From: Curtobacterium pusillum
Lineage (GTDB): Bacteria; Actinomycetota; Actinomycetes; Actinomycetales; Microbacteriaceae
Reading direction: 5' to 3'
Length of the DNA stretch: 64,000 nucleotides
Assembly: GCF_007673235.1 (NCBI RefSeq)
Contig: NZ_VDZH01000002.1
Span: 201,642-265,641, forward strand
Notes under the pieces: model-generated
Database searches by the model: none
What the model was told of the DNA's origin: nothing
Seen by the model: the letters and a program-made list of their open reading frames with translations, nothing else
Shown: positions 41,398 through 50,979 of the stretch, one piece after another
Position numbering within the stretch: the first letter of the stretch is position 1
How the letters are laid out: every line of letters starts with the position of its first letter
Translations under genes and position numbers: made by a program

Positions 41398-42018
41398 TCA
41401 GCGCAGCATGCCGAGGGATCGTGCCTCGGACACCGCGGCCGTGCGGGAGGACACCCCGAGCTTCGAGAACACGTGGACCAGGTGCGACTTCACGGTGGCG
41501 TCGCTGATGTGCAGGCGCGCGGCGACGTCACCGTTCGAGGCGCCCTCGGCGACGAGCCGCAGCACCTCGATCTCACGGGCCGACAACGCGACCTGCGGTG
41601 ACCGCATCCGGGCCATCAGCCGCCCGGCGATCGCGGGCGCGAGCGCGCTCTGCCCCGATGCCGCGGCGCGGACTGCTGCGACGAGCTCGTGCGGCGGCGC
41701 GTCCTTGAGGAGGTACCCGCTCGCACCCGCCTCGACCGCGCCGAGGATGTCGCCGTCGGAGTCGTAGTTCGTCAGCACGAGCACGTACGGTGCGGCGTCG
41801 AGTGCCCGGATCCGGCGCGTGGCGTCCGCGCCGGTGGCGTCCTGTCCGAACTGCAGGTCCATCAGCACGAGTTCCGGCGCCAACGACTCGGCGAGGGTGA
41901 CCGCGGTGGACGGGGTCGACGCCTCGCCCACGACGTCGAGGTCGTCCTCGGCGTCGAGGAGCGCCCGCAACCCGGCCCGGACGACGGGGTGGTCGTCGGC
42001 GATGAGGATCCGGATCAC
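41398..42018 (-). CDS. NarL/LuxR-type response regulator
   Basis: The 206-residue regulator has a receiver domain (D8, D9 in IADDHPVV; phosphorylated D54 in LVLMDLQF; lysine in GYLLKDAPP) and a C-terminal LuxR helix-turn-helix (LSAREIEVLRLVAEGASNGDVAARL). Its GTG overlaps the kinase stop by 4 bases. The likely target is the divergent ABC exporter operon at 43330. Confidence 0.93.
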   Translation of the reverse strand: MIRILIADDHPVVRAGLRALLDAEDDLDVVGEASTPSTAVTLAESLAPELVLMDLQFGQDATGADATRRIRALDAAPYVLVLTNYDSDGDILGAVEAGASGYLLKDAPPHELVAAVRAAASGQSALAPAIAGRLMARMRSPQVALSAREIEVLRLVAEGASNGDVAARLHISDATVKSHLVHVFSKLGVSSRTAAVSEARSLGMLR

Positions 42019-43181
42019 GGCACCTCCAGGACGGCGACGAGCGTGGTGCCGCCACCCGGGGCCGAGGTGATGTCGAGCCGACCGCCGAACTGCCCGACGC
42101 GGTCCTCCATGGCACGCAACCCGAACGAGTCGGTCGACCACGCGCGGTCCCGGGCGGTGACCGGCTCGAAACCGACGCCGTCGTCCGCGACCGTGAGTCG
42201 CGCCTCCCGTCCGTCCACCGCGAGCGACAGCCGGACGGTCGCCGCGCCTGCGTGCTGCACCACGTTCGCGACCGCGCCCTGGGCGATGCGCAGCAGCGCC
42301 GTCTGCACGTCCATCGGCAGCGAGACCTCCGGCACGTCGACCTCCACGGTCAGCCCGTCGCGCGTCCACTGCTGCTCGGCCAGACGCCGCAGCGCTGCAC
42401 CGAGCCCCTGGTCGAGCGACGGGGGTGTGAGCTCGCGGATGAACCGCCGGGTGTCGGCGAGACCGTCGGCCGCGGTCTCCCGGGCGAGCCGGATGTGCTC
42501 GAGCCCGGGGCGCTCGCCGTCGGCACGTTCCGCGGCGTGCAGGAGCATCTGGATGCTCGACAGGCCCTGCGCGACGGTGTCGTGGATCTCCCGCGCGAGT
42601 CGCGCGCGCTCGGCGAGCACGCCCTGTTCGTGCTCGGTGGCGGCCAGCCGGTCGCGGGTGGCGAGGAGCTCGGCGACGAGGGCTTCGCGCTCGACGGCCT
42701 CCCGCGCGAGCGCCCGGTAGCCGAGACCGATGAGGAGGGCGACCCCGGCACCGACGAGGGGGCCCACGACGCCGCCGACCGTGAAGCCGCCGTGCAGCCC
42801 GAGCGCGACGACCGCGACGAGGGTCGCGACGACCACGGCGACGGGACCGACCACGCGCGGCAGCACGTGCAGGTAGAGGAAGAAGAGCGGGAAGACGAGG
42901 TACGCGGCCTCCGGCACCAGGACCAGCAGCGCGATCCAGACGAGGGTCAGCGCGAGGATCCAGGCGGCTCCCGCGAGTCCTCGCCGCGAGGCACTCCGGG
43001 CGACGAGGGCGCCGAGCAGGTAGACCCCCGCGAACACGATCGACAGTGCGAGCGGGATCCACGAGCCCGGTGCGCCGACGACCACGATGCGGACGACGAC
43101 GAGCACGAGGAGCGCGGCGAACAGCACGTGCAGGCCGGTCCGCAGACCGACGAAGACCGGGGTGAGGGTGCTGTGCGCCAT
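42015..43181 (-). CDS. Membrane sensor histidine kinase (HPK7)
   Basis: The 388-residue kinase has five or six N-terminal membrane helices (about 10-165), a short coiled-coil, the phospho-acceptor box LAREIHDTVAQGLSSIQML and a compact HATPase domain (ADDGVGFEP, FGLRAMEDRV). It lacks an extracytoplasmic sensor domain, so the signal is probably sensed in the membrane, as in kinases that control drug or peptide exporters. GGGAGGG precedes the ATG. Confidence 0.92.
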   Translation of the reverse strand: MAHSTLTPVFVGLRTGLHVLFAALLVLVVVRIVVVGAPGSWIPLALSIVFAGVYLLGALVARSASRRGLAGAAWILALTLVWIALLVLVPEAAYLVFPLFFLYLHVLPRVVGPVAVVVATLVAVVALGLHGGFTVGGVVGPLVGAGVALLIGLGYRALAREAVEREALVAELLATRDRLAATEHEQGVLAERARLAREIHDTVAQGLSSIQMLLHAAERADGERPGLEHIRLARETAADGLADTRRFIRELTPPSLDQGLGAALRRLAEQQWTRDGLTVEVDVPEVSLPMDVQTALLRIAQGAVANVVQHAGAATVRLSLAVDGREARLTVADDGVGFEPVTARDRAWSTDSFGLRAMEDRVGQFGGRLDITSAPGGGTTLVAVLEVP

Positions 43182-43329
43182 GTCCCTCCCAGCGTACGGA
43201 GCGGCGGGGCGCGGCGGATCAACCGAAAGTTCGATCGGAGGACCAACCCGGTCGGCGATGTCGTCCCGGCCCGGTCTCGCGAGGCTGGAATCACGGTTGC
43301 GGACGGTCCGCGACCGGGAAGGGACCACC

Positions 43330-44412
43330 GTGTTCGTCGCCTGGCGCGATCTCCGGTTCGCCCGCGGACGCTTCGTGCTCATCGGCTCCGTCGTCGCGCT
43401 CATCACCCTGCTCGTGGGGTTCCTCGCGGGACTCACCGGCGGGCTCGCCGCCCAGAACGTCTCGGCCGTGCTGGGTCTGCCGGGGGACCGACTCGTGCTG
43501 CAGCAGTCGTCCAGCGGGCAGCCGTCCTTCGGCGAGTCCACGATCGGCCGGGAGGCGCGGGTCGGCTGGCAGACGGCGGCCGGCGTCGACGAGGTGGTCC
43601 CGGTGGGCATCGTGCAGGGACGGGCGACCGCGGGTGCGGCTTCGGCCGTCGGCGTCGCGTTGTTCGGGTTGCCGGCTGCTGGTTCCGGTGCCGGCACCGT
43701 CGCTTCGCTCGCGCCGGACCGCGACGACGAGGTCGGCCTGTCGGCCGCCGCCGCGTCCGACCTCGGCGTCGGGGTCGGCGACCGCGTGACGATCACCGGC
43801 ACGACCTACCGGGTCGCCTCGGTGGGCGGTGACGCCTGGTACAGCCACACACCGGTGCTCGCGATGACGCCGGACGCCTGGGCTGCTGCCGACCGCCGGC
43901 TCGGTGGGGACGGAGCACCGACCGCGCTCGCGGTGAGCGGTTCGCCCGACTGGGACGCCGTGGCCGATCGGACGCACACGTCGGCGGCGTCGCACCTCGG
44001 CTCGCTGACGGCGCTCGAGACGTTCAAGTCGGAGGTCGGGTCCCTCGCCCTGATGATCGCGATGCTGTTCGGGGTGTCCGCCCTGGTCGTCGGCGCCTTC
44101 TTCACCGTGTGGACGATGCAGCGCGCGGGCGACGTCGCGGTGCTCAAGGCGCTCGGCGCGAGCACGGGGTCGCTCGTCCGCGATGCCCTCGGGCAGGCGC
44201 TCGTCGTGCTCGTCGTCGGCATCGGGGTCGGGACGGCCGCCGTCGTCGGGCTCGGAGCGCTCGCCGGTGGAGCCCTGCCGTTCCTGCTCAGTCCGCTCAC
44301 CACCCTCGTCCCCGCGGTCGCCATGGCCGCGCTCGGACTCGCCGGAGCGGCCGTCGCCCTCCGGACCGTCACCGCAGCCGACCCCCTCACCGCACTCGGG
44401 AGCAACCGATGA
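43330..44412 (+). CDS. ABC exporter permease (FtsX/MacB-type)
   Basis: The 360-residue protein has the FtsX layout: helix 1 (about 15-38), a large outside domain (about 40-230), then three helices with LMIAMLFGVSALVVGAFFTVW and MQRAGDVAVLKALGAS. It forms a dimeric, mechanotransmission-type export permease. AAGGGA lies 7 bases before the GTG. It is divergent from the two-component genes and overlaps its ATPase gene by 4 bases. Confidence 0.88.
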   Translation: MFVAWRDLRFARGRFVLIGSVVALITLLVGFLAGLTGGLAAQNVSAVLGLPGDRLVLQQSSSGQPSFGESTIGREARVGWQTAAGVDEVVPVGIVQGRATAGAASAVGVALFGLPAAGSGAGTVASLAPDRDDEVGLSAAAASDLGVGVGDRVTITGTTYRVASVGGDAWYSHTPVLAMTPDAWAAADRRLGGDGAPTALAVSGSPDWDAVADRTHTSAASHLGSLTALETFKSEVGSLALMIAMLFGVSALVVGAFFTVWTMQRAGDVAVLKALGASTGSLVRDALGQALVVLVVGIGVGTAAVVGLGALAGGALPFLLSPLTTLVPAVAMAALGLAGAAVALRTVTAADPLTALGSNR

Positions 44413-45185
44413 TCACCCTCGACGACGTCACCCTGACCTTCCCCGACGGCGACCGGCGCGTGACCGCGGTCGACCACGTGTCCCTCACCGCTCGGGCCGG
44501 CGTGGTCACCGGGATCACCGGCCCGTCCGGCTCCGGGAAGTCCTCGTTGCTCGCGGTCGCTGCGACGCTCATCCGACCCGACTCCGGGCGGGTGCTGATC
44601 GGCTCCGGCTCCGGCTCCGGCTCCGTCGTCGACGTCGCTGCGCTCTCGCCCGGAGAGGCCACGGCGCTCCGTCGGGAGCGGATCGGCATCGTGTTCCAGC
44701 AGTCGAACCTGCTGCCGTCGTTGACCGCCCGCGAGCAGGTGCTCGTCATGGCGCACCTCGGCGGCGGGGTCGCAGGTCGTCGCGGGACGGTGACCCGCGC
44801 CCGCGTCGACGAGCTGTTGGACGCGGTCGGACTGTCCGGGCACGCGGACAAGCGTCCGGCGCAACTCTCCGGTGGACAGCGGCAGCGCGTCGCGATCGCC
44901 CGGGCGCTCGTGCACGGGCCGGACGTCCTGCTCGTCGACGAACCGACGAGCGCACTCGACCAGGAGCGGGGTGCGGCGATCATGGGCCTCATCGCGCAGT
45001 TGACCCACGACCGTGGCACGGCGACCATGCTCGTGACGCACGACATGGTGCACCGGGACGTGCTCGACGAACTCGTGACGGTGGTCGACGGGCGGGTGGT
45101 CGACACGGTGCCCGCGGCTTCCGTGGCTTCCGTGGCCTCCGCGGCTCCGGCGTCTCGCGCGGCTGCCGCGGTGGACGCCGCCTAG
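44409..45185 (+). CDS. ABC exporter ATPase (LolD/MacB-type)
   Basis: The 258-residue ATPase has Walker A GPSGSGKSS, Q-loop GIVFQQSNLLPS, signature [14 protein letters not shown], Walker [13 protein letters not shown] and the H-loop LVTHDMVH. Two low-complexity insertions are visible: a GSGSGSGS stretch before the Q-loop made by repeats of GGCTCC, and an Ala/Ser-rich C-terminal tail (ASVASVASAAPAS). It works with the FtsX-type permease; substrate unknown. Confidence 0.92.
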   Translation: MITLDDVTLTFPDGDRRVTAVDHVSLTARAGVVTGITGPSGSGKSSLLAVAATLIRPDSGRVLIGSGSGSGSVVDVAALSPGEATALRRERIGIVFQQSNLLPSLTAREQVLVMAHLGGGVAGRRGTVTRARVDELLDAVGLSGHADKRPAQLSGGQRQRVAIARALVHGPDVLLVDEPTSALDQERGAAIMGLIAQLTHDRGTATMLVTHDMVHRDVLDELVTVVDGRVVDTVPAASVASVASAAPASRAAAAVDAA

Positions 45186-45195
45186 GATCGGGCAC

Positions 45196-45927
45196 ATGGC
45201 GACCGTCCTCCTCGTCCGGCACGGACGCACCACCGCGAACGCGACCGGCCTGCTCGCCGGACGGACAGCGGGGGTGGCGCTCGACGCCGTCGGACGACAG
45301 CAGGCCGCGCGCACGGCCGAGCGGATCGCCGCGGTTCCCCTCGCCGCGGTGGTGTCCAGCCCCCTCGAGCGCTGCCGGCAGACCTCCCGCGCGGTGCTCG
45401 AACGCCAGCCGGGCACGCCCGAGACCCGCATCGAACGGGCGATCACCGAGTGCGACTACGGCGACTGGCAGGGGCGGAAGCTCGCCGACCTCGCGAAGGA
45501 GCCCCTCTGGCGGACCGTCCAGGCGAACCCGAGCGCGGTGGTGTTCCCGGGCGGTGAGTCCATGCAGGGCATGCAGTCCCGCGCGGTCGCGGCGATCCGG
45601 CGCATCGACGCCGAGGTCGAGGCGGCGCACGGGCCCAACGCCGTGTGGGTCGCGGTGAGCCACGGCGACGTCATCAAGTCCGTGCTCGCCGACGCCCTCG
45701 GCATGCACCTCGACCTGTTCCAGCGGATCGCGGTCGGCCCGGCGTCGGTGTCCATCGTGCGCTACGGGGAGCACCGGCCCGAGGTCGTCGCGTCGAACAC
45801 CGAGTCCGGTGACCTCGCCTGGCTCGCCGCCGCTCCCGCGCCGTCCGGGGACGCGGCGGTCGGCGGTGGTGCCGGTCACGGGGACGGGACGACGGCTGCG
45901 ACCGAGACGGGTACCGACCGGGCCTGA
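45196..45927 (+). CDS. Histidine phosphatase, MSMEG_4193 family
   Basis: The 243-residue phosphatase has the catalytic motif LLVRHGRTTAN, the second basic site SSPLERCRQTS, the acid ECDYGDW and the late His in AVSHGDVIKSV. Its partners are DUF3090 and SCO1664-like genes, a set conserved in actinobacteria. TAGGAT at 45183-45188 lies 7 bases before the ATG (leaderless). The Gly/Ala/Thr-rich tail after about residue 210 is variable. Substrate unknown. Confidence 0.9.
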   Translation: MATVLLVRHGRTTANATGLLAGRTAGVALDAVGRQQAARTAERIAAVPLAAVVSSPLERCRQTSRAVLERQPGTPETRIERAITECDYGDWQGRKLADLAKEPLWRTVQANPSAVVFPGGESMQGMQSRAVAAIRRIDAEVEAAHGPNAVWVAVSHGDVIKSVLADALGMHLDLFQRIAVGPASVSIVRYGEHRPEVVASNTESGDLAWLAAAPAPSGDAAVGGGAGHGDGTTAATETGTDRA

Positions 45928-45960
45928 ACGCGTGTCGGCCGGCGCTCCTACAATGCGGGT

Positions 45961-46488
45961 ATGCCCACCATCGTGCACGGCTTCGACTGGCCGGACCGTC
46001 TCGTCGTCGGGACCGTCGGCCTCCCGGGCGAGCGGTCCTTCTACCTCCAGGCGCGCGACGGCCGCCGTGTGACGAGCGTCGCGCTCGAGAAGGAGCAGTC
46101 GGCGGTCCTCGCGGACAAGATCGACGAGCTCCTCGACGAGGTCGCCACGGTGGAGGACAACCGCTTCAGCGTCCCGCCGTCGGCTCCGACCGAACTCCAC
46201 GACGGTGCGCCGCTCGACCAGCCGGTCGAGGCCGAGTTCCGCGCGGGTGCCCTGAGCCTCGGGTTCGACCCGGCGACCGCGCAGGTGGTCATCGAGGCGT
46301 ACCCGATCGACGACGAGATCGAGATCGTGGCGGAGACGGACGAGGACGGCGAGGAGATCGAGGCCGTCGTCGAGATCCCCGAACCCGCCGAGCTGTTCCA
46401 GGTGAAGATCCCGGTCGGCACCGCCCGCGCGTTCGTCGCGCGCACCCGCGAGATCGTCGCTGCCGGCCGTCCTCCCGGCGACGCATGA
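45961..46488 (+). CDS. DUF3090 family protein
   Basis: The 175-residue protein has the DUF3090 pattern: FDWPDRLVVGTVGLPGERSFYLQARDG (given here in part as FDWPDRLVVGTVG and GERSFYLQARDG), then ALEKEQSAVLADKIDELL and an acidic linker. Function is unknown. TACAAT at 45949-45954 is 6 bases before the ATG. It overlaps the following kinase-like gene by 4 bases. Confidence 0.9.
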   Translation: MPTIVHGFDWPDRLVVGTVGLPGERSFYLQARDGRRVTSVALEKEQSAVLADKIDELLDEVATVEDNRFSVPPSAPTELHDGAPLDQPVEAEFRAGALSLGFDPATAQVVIEAYPIDDEIEIVAETDEDGEEIEAVVEIPEPAELFQVKIPVGTARAFVARTREIVAAGRPPGDA

Positions 46489-47243
46489 GCGACGGATCCC
46501 TGTCCATCCGGGCACGCATCCGCGAAGCATCCAACGCCACGTTCCTGGCCGACCTCGACGGCGAACCCGTGGTCTACAAGCCCATCGAGGGGGAGCGCCC
46601 GCTGTGGGACTTCCCCGACGGCACGCTGGCCGACCGCGAGGTCGCCGCGTACCTGGTTTCCGAGGCGTTCGGGTGGGGCGTCGTCCCGCCGACGTGGATG
46701 GGCGACGGGCCGTTCGGTCGGGGCATGGTCCAGCGCTGGCAGGACATCGACCCCGAGCAGGACGCCGTGGACCTCGTCCCCACCGAGGACGCCGACGCCG
46801 AGGACACTCCGTGGCTGCCCGTGCTCGAGGCGATCGACGAGCAGGACCGTCCGGTGACCCTGGTGCACGAGGACACCACGACGCTCCGGCGGATGGCCGT
46901 GTTCGACGTCGTCGTGAACAACGCCGACCGGAAGGGCGGGCACGTGCTCGCCATGCCCGACGGGCACCGGTTCGGCGTCGACCACGGGCTCGCGTTCCAC
47001 GTCGAGCACAAGCTCCGCACGGTGCTGTGGGGGTGGATCGGGGAGCCGCTCGACGCCGACGAACTCGAGGGCATCGACCGTGTGACCGAGGCGCTGCACG
47101 GTGACCTCGGAGCCGCACTCGACGAGCACCTCACGGTCGCCGAGGTGGACACGCTCCGCGCACGGTGCGCCGCGCTCCGGGCGGTCGCGGTCTTCCCACC
47201 GCCCGCCGGGCACGGTCCCGCGGTGCCCTGGCCGTTGTTCTAG
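46485..47243 (+). CDS. SCO1664-like protein (PI3/4-kinase-like fold)
   Basis: The 252-residue protein belongs to the SCO1664 family, distantly related to HipA/phosphatidylinositol-kinase folds. The ATP-binding lysine lies in EPVVYKPIEGERPLWDFP; the catalytic loop FDVVVNNADRKGGHVL and metal site FGVDHGLAFH are clear. It overlaps the DUF3090 gene. In related genomes mycothiol ligase mshC often follows, but not here. Substrate unknown. Confidence 0.87.
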   Translation: MSDGSLSIRARIREASNATFLADLDGEPVVYKPIEGERPLWDFPDGTLADREVAAYLVSEAFGWGVVPPTWMGDGPFGRGMVQRWQDIDPEQDAVDLVPTEDADAEDTPWLPVLEAIDEQDRPVTLVHEDTTTLRRMAVFDVVVNNADRKGGHVLAMPDGHRFGVDHGLAFHVEHKLRTVLWGWIGEPLDADELEGIDRVTEALHGDLGAALDEHLTVAEVDTLRARCAALRAVAVFPPPAGHGPAVPWPLF

Positions 47244-47262
47244 CGCCGACACCGACGGAGAT

Positions 47263-47303
47263 CGGGTCGGTGGGCTCCGTCGGGTACAGAGCCCACCGAC
47301 CCG
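47263..47303 (+). terminator. Terminator hairpin after the SCO1664-like gene
   Basis: CGGGTCGGTGGGCTC pairs perfectly with GAGCCCACCGACCCG (15 bp, 11-base loop), starting 20 bases after the stop codon. Confidence 0.78.
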
Positions 47304-47552
47304 CACCGCGCCCCGCCTGCCGGGGCGCGGATACCCGTGGCAGGTCTGGCGGCGAGCGCCGTTGCTCTCCGGGACTCCACGGGGGTCGGCCGGTCGAGGG
47401 CGGATCAGGTGCACTCGGTCGGCCGGGTCCACGCACGCCGATGTCGTCGGTGCGCGTGGAACGGTGGTCGCGGCCGGGGTCTGGGGCAGCTGTGGCGACA
47501 GCATACGACCGGGGGCGCCGTCCGCAACAGGGTCCGTACCGGAAGCCGCGGT
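47304..47552. other. Gene-free remainder of the 47244-47552 gap
   Basis: After the hairpin there are about 250 bases before the stop of the VWA gene. I see no convincing ORF, promoter or repeat in it. The sequence is GC-rich with only short inverted repeats. Confidence 0.5.
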
Positions 47553-49580
47553 TCAGGACCCCCAGGGGTCGCGGCCGTACCAGTCGAAGAGCGGTGTGCC
47601 GCCACGTCGGGACCCGAGGTACGACCCGACCACTGCGACCCCGAGGTCGTCGTTCTCCGGCGCCACCACGGTCCCGTCGACCCGCTTCGCCATCGCGTCG
47701 ATGAACCGCGCGAGGCCGGGGTCGTCACCGAGTCGGAAGAACGTCGTCTGCGCGCCGAGACGTCCGGCGTTCTCGAGTTCCCGGACGGACAGCGCGATCG
47801 TGATCGGGTCCGGCGGGTAGCCGAACCACACCTGGCCGTTCGGTTCGAGGTGCGACGTGGGCTCGCCGTCGGTGACGATGAGCAGCACGGGCTGGGCGGT
47901 CGGGTGCTTCCGGAAGTGCCGGTTCGCGAGCAGCAGCGCGTGGTGCAGGTTGGTCCCCTTGTCCCACATGGCGTCGAGGCCGACGAGCTGCTCGATGTCC
48001 ATCACCTCGGCCTCGCGTCCGAAGGCGATCAGCTGCAGGTCGTCCCCGCGGAACCGGGTCGACACGAGGGTGTGCAGCGCGAGGGCGGTGCGCTTCATGG
48101 GAACCCAGCGGTCCTCCATCGCCATCGAGAACGAGGTGTCGACGAGCAGCGCCACGCAGGCCTGGGTCCGCGCCTCGGTCTCCTGCACCTCGACGTCGTC
48201 GATCTCGAGCCGGACGCCGGGGCCCATCCGACCGGACGCGGCCGTGCGGGTGAGGGCGTTCGTGATGGACCGCGTCACGTCCCACGGCTCGGTGTCGCCG
48301 TACTGCCACTGTCTGGTCGAGCCGGACGGCTCCCCGGCGGCACCGGAGCGTCGGAGGTCCCGTGCACCCTGTCGGCCGGACATCCGTTCGGCGACGTCCT
48401 TGAGCAGGCTCTTGCCGAGCTGCCGCATCGCCTTCGGGGTGAGCCGGAGCGCGCCGTCCGCGCCCCGGCGCATCGCTCCCGAGTTCCGCAGCGCCTTCTC
48501 GAGCCGCTGCAGGGTCTGCGCGTCGACGGCGGCTTCGGCACCGAGCTGGCGGGCGAGGGCGTCGAGGTCGAGGTCGTCCAGGTCGGAGCCCGGGCCGGAC
48601 TGCGCGATCTGGTCGGCGAGAGCATCGAGGTCGGCGATGTCCTGGAACACGCCGGTGCCGTCGCCGAGCCCGAGCCCCTGCTCGCCCTCCATCCGCTCGG
48701 ACCCGCCCCAGTCCTCGCCCGGCCGGAGTGCGCGGAGCGTGTCGTCGAGCTGGGAGAGCTGGCCCATGAGGTCGGGGGATCCGAACGCCTGCTGCGCGAG
48801 GGCGTCGAGTTCGTCGCGTTGCTCCTGGGTCATCGAGTTCCGCATCCGCTGAGCGGCGGCGGCCCGGGCGGCGAGGTCGTCGAGCAGCTCCTCGACGTCC
48901 TGCGGGTTCGACGGGAAGTACTGCCCGTGCTGCGCCATGAACGCGTCGAACTGCTCGGGGGTGTCCTCGCCGCGGGCGTGCGCCTCGAGCAGTGCGTTGA
49001 GGTCGCGCATCATCGCAGCGACGTCCTCGCGGTCCTGGTCGGTGGCGCCCTCGAGCGCCTGCTTCATGCCCGCGAAGCGCTGGTCGAGCACCTCGCGGCC
49101 GAGCAGGTCCTTGATCTCCTCGTACTTCTGGCGGGCGGCGGGGCTCTTCCAGTCGTAGCCGCCGAGTTCCTGGACGGCTGACGCCGGCGACGGGGAGAGG
49201 CTGTCGAGCTGCATCTGGGCGAGCGCACGGTCGCCGTCGTCGAGGTCGGTGTCGCGGGCGAGCTGTCCGCGTTCGGCGAGCACGGCCTCGTCGAGCAGCT
49301 GCTTGACCTGCTGCAGCGTGCCGTCGAGGTTGTTCTTCGCGGTCAGTTCGCGCCGTCGTTCGGCCACGCGACGGGCCAGGTCGTCCAGGCCGCGCTGGTC
49401 CCGCCCACCGCGCCGCAGGTACTCCCGGATGGCGCGCTCGGGCGAGGTGCCGCCCATCACGTCCTCGCCGATGGCGTCGAGCGCCTCGGCCAGGTCGACC
49501 GGGGGAGCGAGCGGGTCGGGCCCGTCCTCGTACTTGCCGTACCGGGCATCGCGCGCCAGCCGTCGGTTCTGTCTAGCCAT
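47553..49580 (-). CDS. VWA-domain (CoxE-like) protein
   Basis: The 675-residue protein has a long helical N-terminal part (about 1-440) with many charged residues and a C-terminal von Willebrand A domain with the MIDAS motif DTSFSM in ALLVDTSFSMAMEDRW, and VTDGEPTSH. It overlaps the AAA+ ATPase gene upstream by 8 bases. MoxR-type AAA+/VWA pairs act as chaperones or metal-cofactor insertases; this version is conserved in actinobacteria but not characterised. Start MARQNRRLARDAR is preferred over a longer frame. Confidence 0.87.
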   Translation of the reverse strand: MARQNRRLARDARYGKYEDGPDPLAPPVDLAEALDAIGEDVMGGTSPERAIREYLRRGGRDQRGLDDLARRVAERRRELTAKNNLDGTLQQVKQLLDEAVLAERGQLARDTDLDDGDRALAQMQLDSLSPSPASAVQELGGYDWKSPAARQKYEEIKDLLGREVLDQRFAGMKQALEGATDQDREDVAAMMRDLNALLEAHARGEDTPEQFDAFMAQHGQYFPSNPQDVEELLDDLAARAAAAQRMRNSMTQEQRDELDALAQQAFGSPDLMGQLSQLDDTLRALRPGEDWGGSERMEGEQGLGLGDGTGVFQDIADLDALADQIAQSGPGSDLDDLDLDALARQLGAEAAVDAQTLQRLEKALRNSGAMRRGADGALRLTPKAMRQLGKSLLKDVAERMSGRQGARDLRRSGAAGEPSGSTRQWQYGDTEPWDVTRSITNALTRTAASGRMGPGVRLEIDDVEVQETEARTQACVALLVDTSFSMAMEDRWVPMKRTALALHTLVSTRFRGDDLQLIAFGREAEVMDIEQLVGLDAMWDKGTNLHHALLLANRHFRKHPTAQPVLLIVTDGEPTSHLEPNGQVWFGYPPDPITIALSVRELENAGRLGAQTTFFRLGDDPGLARFIDAMAKRVDGTVVAPENDDLGVAVVGSYLGSRRGGTPLFDWYGRDPWGS

Positions 49581-50958
49581 AGACGGCTTCGCCCCCGCCG
49601 GACTCCTTGCTGATGCGCCGGGCCAGGTACAGCCCCTCGAGTGCGAGTTCGATCGCGCCGGCACGCTCGCCGTCGTTCGTCGCCCCGAGCCGTTCGCAGA
49701 CCTGGTCGTACAGGTCGGACTCGCCGATGCTCGGCAGGCCCTCGAGGAACGCCCGGGCGCTGACCTGCTCGCCGGTGGTCACCATCGTGCCGCCGTCGAG
49801 CGCTTCGACGAGGACCGCGAAGTCCAGCCCGCGGAACCGGGAGCGGACCGTCTCGGCGGTCGCGGTCCGGAGCAGGTGCTCGAGCACCTCGTCGGCTCGG
49901 TCCTCCTCGCCGTTCTCGAACTCGATCTTGCCGCCGAGCACGTCGACCGCCGTCTCGAGGTCGATCGGACGAGCCACAGCGTGCTCCTCGCCCTGACGAG
50001 CGGCACGGTGGACGGCCGCAGCGGAGATCGTCTCGGCGCCCGCGATCGAGAAGCGGGCGCTGACACCGCTGCGCTGGTCCACCGCACTCGACCCGCGCAA
50101 GGCACGCGTGAACCGGGCGAGGATCTCGACCAGCGCGTCCGGCACGTCGGCGGTGAGCTGGGCCTCCTGCCGGATGACGGCGATCTCGTCCTCGAGTTCG
50201 ATCGGGTAGTGCGTGCGGATCTCGGCGCCGAAGCGGTCCTTGAGCGGGGTGATGATCCGGCCGCGGTTCGTGTAGTCCTCGGGGTTGGCGCTCGCGACCA
50301 CGAGCACGTCGAGCGGCAGCCGCAGGACGTACCCGCGGATCTGCACGTCGCGCTCCTCCATCACGTTGAGCATCGCGACCTGGATGCGCTCGGCGAGGTC
50401 GGGCAGCTCGTTGATGGCGACGATGCCGCGGTGGCCGCGGGGGACCAGGCCGAAGTGGATGGTCTCCGGATCGCCGAGGCTGCGGCCTTCGGTGACCTTC
50501 ATGGGGTCGACGTCGCCGATGAGGTCCGCGACGGACGTGTCCGGCGTCGCGAGCTTCTCGACGTAGCGGTCGTCGCGGTGCCGCCAGCTGATCGGGAGCG
50601 CGTCGCCGAGGTCCTCGGCACGTCGGATGCTCGCGGTCGTGATCGGTTCGTACGGGTGCTCGCCGAGTTCGGAGCCGGTGATGACCGGCGTCCACTCGTC
50701 GAGCAGGCCCTGCAGGGTGCGCAGCAGACGGGTCTTGCCCTGTCCGCGTTCGCCGAGCAGGACGACGTCGTGCCCGGCGATGAGGGCACGTTCGAGCTGC
50801 GGGACGACGGTGGTGGCGAAGCCGTGCAGGCCGGGCCAGGGGTCGCGGCCCTCGCGGAGGGCGCTGAGCAGGTTGTCGCGGATCTCGGCGCGGACCGTCT
50901 TCTGGACGTGGCCAGAGGTGCGGAGCTCGCCGACCGTTCGGATGTCGGGTCGGGTCAC
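49573..50958 (-). CDS. AAA+ ATPase, magnesium-chelatase ChlI/MoxR-like
   Basis: The 461-residue ATPase has Walker A GERGQGKTRLL, Walker B GIVAINELPDLAER (acidic residue in NEL), sensor 1 VVASANPEDYTNRG and an arginine-finger region LKDRFGAEIRTHYP. It pairs with the VWA protein encoded directly downstream. TAACGT at 50966-50971 on the minus strand lies 7 bases before the GTG, supporting a leaderless start. Target protein unknown. Confidence 0.88.
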   Translation of the reverse strand: MTRPDIRTVGELRTSGHVQKTVRAEIRDNLLSALREGRDPWPGLHGFATTVVPQLERALIAGHDVVLLGERGQGKTRLLRTLQGLLDEWTPVITGSELGEHPYEPITTASIRRAEDLGDALPISWRHRDDRYVEKLATPDTSVADLIGDVDPMKVTEGRSLGDPETIHFGLVPRGHRGIVAINELPDLAERIQVAMLNVMEERDVQIRGYVLRLPLDVLVVASANPEDYTNRGRIITPLKDRFGAEIRTHYPIELEDEIAVIRQEAQLTADVPDALVEILARFTRALRGSSAVDQRSGVSARFSIAGAETISAAAVHRAARQGEEHAVARPIDLETAVDVLGGKIEFENGEEDRADEVLEHLLRTATAETVRSRFRGLDFAVLVEALDGGTMVTTGEQVSARAFLEGLPSIGESDLYDQVCERLGATNDGERAGAIELALEGLYLARRISKESGGGEAVYG

Positions 50959-50979
50959 CTCTTGGACGTTACGCCGTTG

